Source of the DNA: Bowmanella yangjiangensis
GTDB lineage: Bacteria; Pseudomonadota; Gammaproteobacteria; Enterobacterales; Alteromonadaceae
Length of the DNA stretch: 64,000 nucleotides
Assembly (NCBI RefSeq): GCF_017255015.1
Contig: NZ_JAFKCS010000003.1
Span: 162,014-226,013 of the forward strand
Reading direction: 5' to 3'
A model generated the notes under the pieces. It saw only the letters and a list, made by a program, of their open reading frames with translations, was not told the origin of the DNA and did not search any database. A program made the translations under genes and the position numbers. Every line of letters starts with the position of its first letter. The first letter of the stretch is position 1. Below are positions 58,001 through 64,000 of the stretch, piece by piece.

Positions 58001-58805
58001 GCAGGGTATGAAGATTGACCGACTGGATATGAAGTTACCGGACAGCCGCATTAGTGCCATGGGTAACTGGTATATCGGTGAAACCGGCAGCAGTACTAAA
58101 CTCACCGGTAATCTGGAGAGTAAGGACTTCGGCGCGCTGCTGAAACATTTTAAATTTGATGCAGGTATAAGGGACTCTGGTGCCAGGATGGACTTTGATC
58201 TGAGTTGGCAACAAGCACCCTACCAGTTCAACTACGCTACGCTGAATGGCGATGTGAAGTGGGGGCTTACCGATGGCTATTTGAGCGAAGTGAGTGACAA
58301 AGGTGCCCGTTTGTTCTCGATTCTCAGTTTGGAATCACTGGTCCGTAAGTTGACCCTGGATTTTCGTGATGTGTTTGCCAAGGGATTCTTCTACGACAAG
58401 ATGAACGGTACTTTTCAGGTCAGAGACGGAAAAGTGCACACCGAAGACACCAGTATTGACGGTGCAGCAGGCAAAATGGTGCTGGCTGGCTACACCGACC
58501 TGAATAATAAGCAGCTTGATTATCGCATTGGTTTTACACCAAAAGTGACTTCCAGCTTGCCGGTTATTCTCGCCTGGATGGTCAATCCAGCCACGGCTTT
58601 AGCGGCGTTTGCCCTGGATGAGGTGCTCACCTCCGCCAAGGTTATTTCCAATATCGAATACTCGCTTAGCGGTACCCTGGACGAACCTGTGTTGCAGGAG
58701 CTGGGGCGCGACAGTCGTGAAGTGCAATTGCCAGCTAAAGCCAAGCCTAACGAGCCTGCGCCACAACCTCCGCAATTGCCTGTTGAGGAAACATCCAATG
58801 GTTAA
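55005..58805 (+). CDS. yhdP: YhdP family envelope lipid-transport protein (AsmA-like)
   Basis: A 1266-residue AsmA-like protein with an N-terminal membrane anchor (LWTLSAVLLVTLAVLLSVLRYSL) and a very long periplasmic beta-rich body made of DUF3971 and AsmA_2 segments; the family bridges the two membranes and moves phospholipid outward. The start must be GTG 55005, because an in-frame TGA lies at 54996. The same order rng-yhdP-tldD occurs in E. coli, here with a nitrilase gene inserted after it. The end overlaps the nitrilase start by 8 nt. Confidence 0.93.
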   Translation: MKKPVYYLSYILRKLWTLSAVLLVTLAVLLSVLRYSLPYMDSKKHWLEDYISQEYGTDLKIGSISAVWKGTGPAIVLRNVALNHQSNSPIQLNIRETQIELDFWGSIQNGKIQSQRFNLDGLTLSLDIPRLESGESEYPVVDALQELFLEQLQRFSINDSDLFLATEQERQHIQIQQLSWLNQAQRHQGTGLMRVAELTRNSARFILDLRGGRDNLSGTFHADAKELDISPWLAQFNPSQRELASGRLNFSLWAEIRDSQPVSMQANFSDSQLRFKGKQPASLRIAKGTLRAEPDVNGWRFALQQAELLSNEEQRLTLDLQGYASDNGEYLLRSSDLQLAELSPVLSGFISEQQADWLEGMSPQGKLTHMALLASDEVVAATLSFSDLELAAAQHMPGVSGLQGRFDWVNGQGRLSLTGHDGYLLTDGLLDSRLAFDGLDADLYIQQDDNGTILTLPKLAFSSDVVTFNQAVRYNSQDGELTLVTQVEGLTVADAKKLFPGELMGQNTKSYLDHALVSGRVKQASLLWHGVPANYPFADNSGIFQAQVELHDSEFLFDDDWPALTELSMQLLFENKGLWMDSSKGKLRNLKVGHVSAVIPELRDDSVLTISLQDNALGSDVTDLMLNSELASSVGAALKEVQIEGELKAELELTIPLSGKDVVARGKVGFNNNKVSVQSLKLDMLKTRGELTFVNDKITARDLQTELLGQPTTISLQGQQRTDGYQTQIQLNGEWNWHQFLLAQHPGLEPFVAGVSPWHADLTLTLPEQGYQYEFNLQSDMLNVVSELPAPFAKGAGMDMPLHLDVSGDQQVSNVRMQLGNAVRFNGLLPHQEMRFSRAHLALGESSFAGMGNGFSISANLPFISVEQWHSAIAALLSLPSEKEGLFPVPERIFVNAQSLDVLGLVLNQTEVNFKHSDLAWLATLNAKQGRAEIEIGHDWLERGISIQADYLTLPAWQTSEQSREPDFSQFPPLLIECQRCSYMDYELGQVSIKLSRAEQGMKIDRLDMKLPDSRISAMGNWYIGETGSSTKLTGNLESKDFGALLKHFKFDAGIRDSGARMDFDLSWQQAPYQFNYATLNGDVKWGLTDGYLSEVSDKGARLFSILSLESLVRKLTLDFRDVFAKGFFYDKMNGTFQVRDGKVHTEDTSIDGAAGKMVLAGYTDLNNKQLDYRIGFTPKVTSSLPVILAWMVNPATALAAFALDEVLTSAKVISNIEYSLSGTLDEPVLQELGRDSREVQLPAKAKPNEPAPQPPQLPVEETSNG

Positions 58806-59628
58806 TCTGGCTGCGATTCAGCTGGTTTCGTCTCCTGACCCGCTAGAGAATCTGACCGAAGTGGCCAGACAGTTGCAGGGACTGGATAAGTCTTCACCTT
58901 GTTTGATAGTGCTGCCAGAGTGTTTTGCTTGTTTTGGCGGTAGCGACAAAGCACAGATGGACATGGCTGAAACCTTGGGTGAGGGACCGGTGCAAAGTGC
59001 ATTAGCTGAGCTGGCTATCCAGCACGGCGTTTGGTTGGTAGCAGGTACCTTGCCAATCAAAGTACCCGGCAAAGAGAAATTCAGTGCCTCAAGTTTGCTG
59101 TTTGCACCCAGTGGCGAGGTGTTTGCCCACTATCGCAAAATTCATCTTTTTGATGTGCAGGTCGCAGATGGCACACGCACTTATCTGGAGTCCAGGTACA
59201 CTCAACCTGGTGATGAATTGGTGGTTGCAGATACGCCACTGGGGCGGATTGGTATGGCGGTGTGCTATGATCTGCGTTTTGCAGGGCTGTTTCAGGCCAT
59301 GGGTGAACTGGACATTTTAGTGTTACCCGCTGCATTCACACAGGTAACGGGTGAAGCCCATTGGTGGCCGTTACTCAGGGCCCGAGCCATTGAAAAACAA
59401 TGCTTTGTGGTGGCCGCCGGGCAAGGCGGTGAGCATGCCAATGGACGCGAGACTTATGGTCACTCCACGGTTATCTCTCCCTGGGGTGACGTGTTGACCA
59501 GCCTGGCCAAGGGCCCGGGGTTGGTGCAGGCACGGGTTGATTTTGACCAAATGCACGAGATACGTAGAAATATGCCAGTTGGGCAGCACAACCAATTCAG
59601 GAGCAAACTGATTGAATTCAATAGTTGA
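58798..59628 (+). CDS. Carbon-nitrogen hydrolase (deaminated glutathione amidase-like)
   Basis: A 276-residue nitrilase-superfamily amidase with the triad Glu41 (VLPECFA), Lys114 (YRKIHLFD) and Cys156 (MAVCYDLRF). The sequence is of the Nit1/YbeM branch, whose members hydrolyse deaminated glutathione. GAGG lies upstream of ATG 58798. It overlaps both yhdP and tldD, so it belongs to this operon. Substrate is inferred from the branch only. Confidence 0.9.
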   Translation: MVNLAAIQLVSSPDPLENLTEVARQLQGLDKSSPCLIVLPECFACFGGSDKAQMDMAETLGEGPVQSALAELAIQHGVWLVAGTLPIKVPGKEKFSASSLLFAPSGEVFAHYRKIHLFDVQVADGTRTYLESRYTQPGDELVVADTPLGRIGMAVCYDLRFAGLFQAMGELDILVLPAAFTQVTGEAHWWPLLRARAIEKQCFVVAAGQGGEHANGRETYGHSTVISPWGDVLTSLAKGPGLVQARVDFDQMHEIRRNMPVGQHNQFRSKLIEFNS

Positions 59629-61057
59629 GCGGAATCTACTGTCAGCATCTGAGCTGACACAAGCTGATCTGCAAGAGGCCTTGGGCCTGATTTACCAGCA
59701 CGATAATGATTTTGCTGACCTGTATTTTCAATCCAGCCAGCATGAAAGTTGGGTGCTGGAAGACGGCATTATTAAAGAAGGCAGCTACAACATTGAGCGT
59801 GGTGTCGGTGTTCGGGCCGTGAGCGGCGAGAAAACCGGTTTTGCCTATTCAGATGAAATTTCCAGACAAGCTTTGCATCAGGCTTGTCAGGCAGCACGCA
59901 GCATTACCAGGCAAGGTGGCAATCATCAGGTAAAAGCATTCTCTGCCGCCAAGTCGCAGAAGGCGTTGTATGAAGGTCGCAACCCCATTTTAGACCTGTC
60001 GGATCAGGATAAAATCAACTTGCTGAAAAGCATGGATGCCTATGTACGCCAGCAGGAGCCTGACATTAGTCAGGTGGTAGTGAGCATCAGTGGTGTATAT
60101 GAAGAAGTACTGGTGGCGGCTACCGATGGCACGCTAAATACCGATATTCGCCCCTTAGTTAGACTCAACTGTTCAGTATTAATCGAAAAGAATGGCCGCC
60201 GGGAACGCGGTAGTGCCGGTATGGGCGGGCGTTATGCTTATGCCAGATTCCTGGAACTGGAGCAGGGCATTCCCCGTTACCAGCAACTTGCTGACGAAGC
60301 TTTGCATATGGCCAGGGTGAATATGCAGGCTGTTGATGCCCCAGCCGGTCTAATGCCGGTTGTACTTGGCAGCGGCTGGCCTGGGGTACTTCTGCATGAA
60401 GCCGTTGGTCATGGTCTGGAAGGCGATTTTAACCGTAAGGGCTCTTCTACCTTTAGTGGCCGTATTGGTCAGCAAGTCGCTGCCAAAGGAGTTACTGTAG
60501 TGGACGATGGCACCATGGCTGAACGCCGCGGTTCCCTCAGCATCGACGATGAAGGCAATCCGAGTCAGTATAACGTGTTAATCGAAGATGGCATCCTTAA
60601 GGGCTACATGCAGGATAAGCTGAATGCGCGTCTGATGGGCGTGCCGGTAACAGGTAATGGCCGTCGCGAGTCTTATGCGCATTTACCTATGCCAAGAATG
60701 ACCAACACCTATATGCTGGGTGGTGAATACGAGCCGGAAGAAATTATCAGCACCATTAAAAAAGGCATTTATGCCCCTAACTTTGGTGGCGGTCAGGTAG
60801 ATATCACCTCAGGTAAGTTTGTTTTCTCAACCTCTGAGGCTTACCTGATTGAGAACGGCAAAATTACCACCCCGGTAAAAGGCGCTACCCTTATTGGTAA
60901 CGGCCCACAGGTGATGCAGAAGGTCTCGATGATAGGCAATGATATGAGCCTCGATCGCGGTGTTGGCGTGTGCGGCAAAGACGGCCAGAGCGTGCCGGTG
61001 GGGGTTGGTCAGCCAACCCTGAAAGTTGATGAGCTTACCGTCGGCGGTACGGCATAA
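59612..61057 (+). CDS. tldD: Metalloprotease subunit TldD
   Basis: A 481-residue protein, the zinc-bearing half of the TldD/TldE peptidase, with the metal motif [11 protein letters not shown] followed by the [15 protein letters not shown] block. It acts in CcdA degradation and microcin maturation in E. coli. The start is TTG 59612 with AGGAG upstream and gives exactly the usual length. It overlaps the nitrilase gene by 17 nt. The partner pmbA lies 0.6 kb downstream beyond yjgA. Confidence 0.95.
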   Translation: MNSIVERNLLSASELTQADLQEALGLIYQHDNDFADLYFQSSQHESWVLEDGIIKEGSYNIERGVGVRAVSGEKTGFAYSDEISRQALHQACQAARSITRQGGNHQVKAFSAAKSQKALYEGRNPILDLSDQDKINLLKSMDAYVRQQEPDISQVVVSISGVYEEVLVAATDGTLNTDIRPLVRLNCSVLIEKNGRRERGSAGMGGRYAYARFLELEQGIPRYQQLADEALHMARVNMQAVDAPAGLMPVVLGSGWPGVLLHEAVGHGLEGDFNRKGSSTFSGRIGQQVAAKGVTVVDDGTMAERRGSLSIDDEGNPSQYNVLIEDGILKGYMQDKLNARLMGVPVTGNGRRESYAHLPMPRMTNTYMLGGEYEPEEIISTIKKGIYAPNFGGGQVDITSGKFVFSTSEAYLIENGKITTPVKGATLIGNGPQVMQKVSMIGNDMSLDRGVGVCGKDGQSVPVGVGQPTLKVDELTVGGTA

Positions 61058-61080
61058 AAAAGGGCGGCAATGGCCGCCCT
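61056..61080 (-). terminator. Terminator of yjgA (shared with tldD end)
   Basis: AGGGCGGC, AATG, GCCGCCCT; on the minus strand it is followed by six U from the A-tract at 61056-61061, which fits yjgA. In the tldD direction the U-tract is poor. Confidence 0.75.
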
Positions 61081-61117
61081 CTTGGTATTACTTAGACTCA
61101 GCGATGCTTGCGCTGAC

Positions 61118-61624
61118 CTATTGCTCTGATATTTGCCGTAAATATTGAAATATCTCACGGGAAGATTTCGGTGGTTTATTTTGTTGCGCTTCTTTTTGCG
61201 CCTGACGGCTTAATTGACGCAGCTTTTGCCTTTCCAGAGTTGGATACAACTCCATCGCCTGGTTGATGGCGCTGTCGCCATTGGCAACGATATCGTCGCG
61301 CAGCCTTTCCAGTTTATGAAACTGTGCAGTAGCTTGTTGATGTTTGTTTTCCAGCAAATCAAGAGCTTGCTGAATGGGCTCTACGTCACGGGTACGCATT
61401 AACTTGCCGATAAATTGCAATTGACGGCGATAGCCCTCTTTTTTCTTGTCGATGCGTTTAGCCAGATTGATGGCATCGCTCAGTTCCTGGTCTAACGGGA
61501 CTTTGGCTAACGCAGCCGGGCCCAGGCCAACCAGTTTTAAACCCAGTTGCTGCAGGTCCTGCATCTCATTCTTAAGCTGGGTTTTGCTTTTGCCTTCAAA
61601 TTCCTGATCGTCGTATTCGGTCAT
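61118..61624 (-). CDS. darP: Ribosome-associated protein DarP (YjgA)
   Basis: A 168-residue highly charged helical protein of the YjgA family, which helps late 50S subunit assembly. N-terminal DDQEFEGKSKTQLKNEMQDLQ and the RRQLQFIGKLMR core are typical. It is divergent from pmbA, a neighbourhood kept in E. coli. Confidence 0.93.
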   Translation of the reverse strand: MTEYDDQEFEGKSKTQLKNEMQDLQQLGLKLVGLGPAALAKVPLDQELSDAINLAKRIDKKKEGYRRQLQFIGKLMRTRDVEPIQQALDLLENKHQQATAQFHKLERLRDDIVANGDSAINQAMELYPTLERQKLRQLSRQAQKEAQQNKPPKSSREIFQYLRQISEQ

Positions 61625-61692
61625 CTTGATGTCTTTAGTGGTAAACTAGCTATCCAATTGTAACCTTTTGCCCGCTGGAAAACCTAATTCCC

Positions 61693-63024
61693 ATGAATGC
61701 ACAACAAAGCCTTGCTGAAATTCAGACCGTTGTTGATGATGTCCTGACCCTGGCCAAAAAGCTGGGGGCCAGCCAGGCCGAAGCCAGTATGAGTAAAGTA
61801 CAGGGTATTGCCGTATCGTCTCGCATGCAGCAAGTTGAAACCCTGGAGTTTACTAATGACGGCGGACTGGGGATTAGCGTCTATGTCGGACAACGCAAAG
61901 GCAGCGCTTCCACGGCCGACTTGAGCCCTGCAGCGCTCAAGCTGACGGTTGAAAAGGCCATAGAGATAGCGCGTTACACCAGTGAAGATCCTTGCGCTGG
62001 TTTGGCCGATGCTGATCTTATTGCTACCGAGTTCCCGGACTTGGACTTGTACCATCCGGTTGAACTGGATGCCGAAGCTGGTATTGCGATGGCAATACGG
62101 GCTGAGCAAGCCGCTTTTGCCCATGACGAGCGGATCAAAAACTCAGATGGAGCCTCCTACAACGCCAATATGGGCGTCAAAGTGTATGGTAACACCCATG
62201 GCATTAATGCCGGCTACCCAAGCAGTCGTTACAGCCTGAGCTGTGTAGTGATAGCAGAAAAAGACGGTGATATGCAGCGTGATTACGCTTATACCGTTAA
62301 TCGCGAAGCCGGCTTGTTACATACACCCGAACAAATAGGTATTGAAGCTGCGCAAGCCACAGTTGCACGCTTGGGCGCGCACAAACTGAAAACCAGTAAA
62401 GTGCCGGTACTTTTTCATAGAGAAATTGCCTCCAGCTTGTTCGGCCATCTGGTCTCTGCTATCAGCGGGGGCAGTTTGTATCGTAAGTCTTCATTCTTAC
62501 TCGACCATCTAGGTAAGCAAGTGATGCCGGACTGGGTGCGAATCGAAGAGCGCCCTCATATTCTGAAAGGCCTGGCCAGCTCAAGTTTTGATCATGAAGG
62601 CGTGCGCACCAAGGACATGGATATTATCGACCAGGGGGTATTGCAGCACTACCTGTTAACCAGCTATTCGGGCCGAAAACTGGCCATGCCGTCCAACGGT
62701 CACGCCGGAGGCATTCACAATTGGTTGGTGAAGTCATCTGGGCAGGATTTTGAGCAGCTACTGGCACAGATGGGGACCGGGTTGCTGGTCACCGAATTAA
62801 TGGGGCAGGGTGTTAATATCGTCAATGGTGACTATTCACGCGGCGCGGCGGGCTTTTGGGTTGAAAACGGACAAATCCAATATCCGGTGCATGAAGTAAC
62901 CATTGCCGGAAATCTGAAAGAGATGCTGATGGGCATTCAGGCTATTGGGGCGGATACGGAGAAACGCGGAGCGGTGCAAACCGGCTCTGTACTACTCAGC
63001 CCTATGCAGGTCGCGGGCGATTAA
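61693..63024 (+). CDS. pmbA: Metalloprotease subunit TldE/PmbA
   Basis: A 443-residue partner of TldD, structurally similar but without the HExxxH zinc site. Typical segments are NDGGLGISVYVGQRKGSAS, VLFHREIASSLFGHL and GAAGFWVENGQIQYPVHEVTIAGNL. Ends at a bidirectional terminator shared with arcA. Confidence 0.95.
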   Translation: MNAQQSLAEIQTVVDDVLTLAKKLGASQAEASMSKVQGIAVSSRMQQVETLEFTNDGGLGISVYVGQRKGSASTADLSPAALKLTVEKAIEIARYTSEDPCAGLADADLIATEFPDLDLYHPVELDAEAGIAMAIRAEQAAFAHDERIKNSDGASYNANMGVKVYGNTHGINAGYPSSRYSLSCVVIAEKDGDMQRDYAYTVNREAGLLHTPEQIGIEAAQATVARLGAHKLKTSKVPVLFHREIASSLFGHLVSAISGGSLYRKSSFLLDHLGKQVMPDWVRIEERPHILKGLASSSFDHEGVRTKDMDIIDQGVLQHYLLTSYSGRKLAMPSNGHAGGIHNWLVKSSGQDFEQLLAQMGTGLLVTELMGQGVNIVNGDYSRGAAGFWVENGQIQYPVHEVTIAGNLKEMLMGIQAIGADTEKRGAVQTGSVLLSPMQVAGD

Positions 63025-63035
63025 CAGGATAATAA

Positions 63036-63075
63036 AAAAGCGAGGAGTTGCCAGTTTGGCCATCCCCTCGCTTTT
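63036..63075. terminator. Bidirectional terminator between pmbA and arcA
   Basis: AAAAGCGAGG (63036-63045) pairs with CCTCGCTTTT (63066-63075) around a 20-nt loop that can itself pair partly (TTGCCA / TGGCCA). A and T runs on either side let it act for both convergent genes. Confidence 0.8.
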
Positions 63076-63083
63076 ATTGCAGC

Positions 63084-63791
63084 TTAGGCGTCTACTGCGC
63101 CACAGAAGCGATAGCCTTCACCGTGCACAGTCACAATCAACTCTTCTGCGCTGGGCTCTGATTCAAAGTGCTTACGGATACGACGGATAGTCACGTCTAC
63201 TGTTCTGTCATTCGGACGCAATTCACGACCTGTCATTTCCATAATCAACTGTTCGCGGGTCAGGATCTTACCTGGGTGACGCAGGAACAGGTGTAAGGCA
63301 CGGAATTCACTGCGAGGCAGACGGAATTCCTGGGCGCTGGGTGAAATCAGGCTGCGACTGTCACCATCCAAGGTCCAACCGTTGAACGAGACCTTGCTAG
63401 GCAGGTCGTCGTCTTCGTTGCTGTTCAGGGTTCTGGCCAACAGGTTTCTGGCACGAATGGTCAGCTCGCGAGGGTTGAATGGTTTGGTCAGATAGTCATC
63501 TGCACCGATTTCCAGACCCAGAATACGGTCAACATCGTTGTCACGGCCAGTCAGGAAAATCAATCCAACGTTTTTGCGGTCGCGCACTTCACGCGCCAAA
63601 ATCAGGCCATTCTTGCCAGGTAGGTTGATATCCATAATGACCAGATTAATGGTATGCTCGGCAAAGATGTTGTGCATCTCTTCACCGTTTTCGGCTTCAT
63701 AAACCTCATAGCCTTCTGCTTCAAACAGGCTTTTTAGCGTTGTTCTGGTAACAACCTCATCTTCAACAATGAGAATATTTGGGGTTTGCAT
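63084..63791 (-). CDS. arcA: Two-component response regulator ArcA
   Basis: A 235-residue OmpR-type regulator controlling aerobic/anaerobic respiration genes. The receiver domain has acidic residues EDE near residue 10, the phosphorylation site Asp54 ([12 protein letters not shown]) and Lys in TKPFNPREL; the winged helix carries [25 protein letters not shown]. Near identity to E. coli ArcA supports the name over other OmpR regulators. The kinase gene is not in the window. The 209 bp from here to the window end show no further gene. Confidence 0.97.
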   Translation of the reverse strand: MQTPNILIVEDEVVTRTTLKSLFEAEGYEVYEAENGEEMHNIFAEHTINLVIMDINLPGKNGLILAREVRDRKNVGLIFLTGRDNDVDRILGLEIGADDYLTKPFNPRELTIRARNLLARTLNSNEDDDLPSKVSFNGWTLDGDSRSLISPSAQEFRLPRSEFRALHLFLRHPGKILTREQLIMEMTGRELRPNDRTVDVTIRRIRKHFESEPSAEELIVTVHGEGYRFCGAVDA

Positions 63792-64000
63792 CTTTTAAAG
63801 TTCCACGCTTTGTTAGATTTTTGTAAGTTTACCAGATAATGGTCATTCTCATAAGTGTCCTGAACCAATAGAATCGCGCGCTTGACTGATTCTGTCAGCC
63901 ACTTAGCCCATCCGACCGAAATGATTAGCGGAAGTTCACTCGCTTAAGCAGTGCAGAGCTGAACTTTAGGTCGGTTTGCTGATAAACCTCCTGGTTAAAA

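Overview
The window reads as a chromosomal segment of a marine gammaproteobacterium of the order Alteromonadales. This is inferred from protein similarity recalled from known families (Rho, TrxA, RhlB, ArcA, Fbp and UvrA all look close to E. coli/Shewanella/Alteromonas versions), from a complete MSHA type IV pilus cluster lying between ssb and mreB as in Vibrio and Shewanella, and from a TonB/PepSY siderophore locus. I see no tRNA, rRNA, CRISPR array, prophage or insertion sequence.

Region 1-8.2 kb: the 5' part of hemE (minus strand), a candidate small RNA with its own promoter and terminator, then a three-gene accessory operon (family PF06439/DUF1080 protein, GMC flavoprotein, Tat-lipoprotein small subunit) that I interpret as a periplasmic 3-keto-glycoside pathway. 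It sits between nudC and hemE, which are neighbours in E. coli. Then nudC/rsd (divergent), a cluster of GTTCAGGATGAAC-type repeats, and rho and trxA on the minus strand. Region 8.3-11.1 kb: rhlB-gppA, giving the enterobacterial rho-trxA-rhlB-gppA order.

Region 11.1-18.7 kb is accessory: a secreted M20 amidohydrolase, a ribokinase-nucleoside hydrolase operon for nucleoside salvage, and a TonB-dependent siderophore receptor divergent from a PepSY membrane protein and a small His-rich membrane-anchored protein, with two Fur-box-like sites between them. Region 18.9-25.5 kb: mpl-ubiX divergent from fbp, yebG with a textbook LexA box, and a membrane proton/sodium pyrophosphatase divergent from soluble pyrophosphatase ppa. 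Region 25.5-33.5 kb: an MFS transporter, a DUF3299 protein, a coupled thioesterase/2OG-oxygenase pair, uvrA, a YajR-like MFS transporter and ssb.

Region 33.8-50.2 kb is a 16-gene msh cluster (mshI, a PilN-like gene, J, K, L, M, N, E, G, F, B, A, C, D, O, P, Q), all on the plus strand and tightly packed. It encodes the inner-membrane platform, secretin, ATPase with an N-terminal cyclic-di-GMP-binding domain, prepilins, and a large MshQ whose N-terminal half is a regular 17-18-residue beta-solenoid. The usual mshH/csrD gene is absent from its head. Region 50.4-61.1 kb: the mreBCD-maf-rng-yhdP-nitrilase-tldD cell-shape/envelope run. The window ends with yjgA (darP), pmbA (tldE) and arcA.

Most of the window is conserved core genome. 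The parts most worth a second look are the sRNA candidate, the oxidoreductase operon splitting nudC-hemE, the His-rich partner of the PepSY protein, the pilin-like nature of MshF and the solenoid in MshQ.
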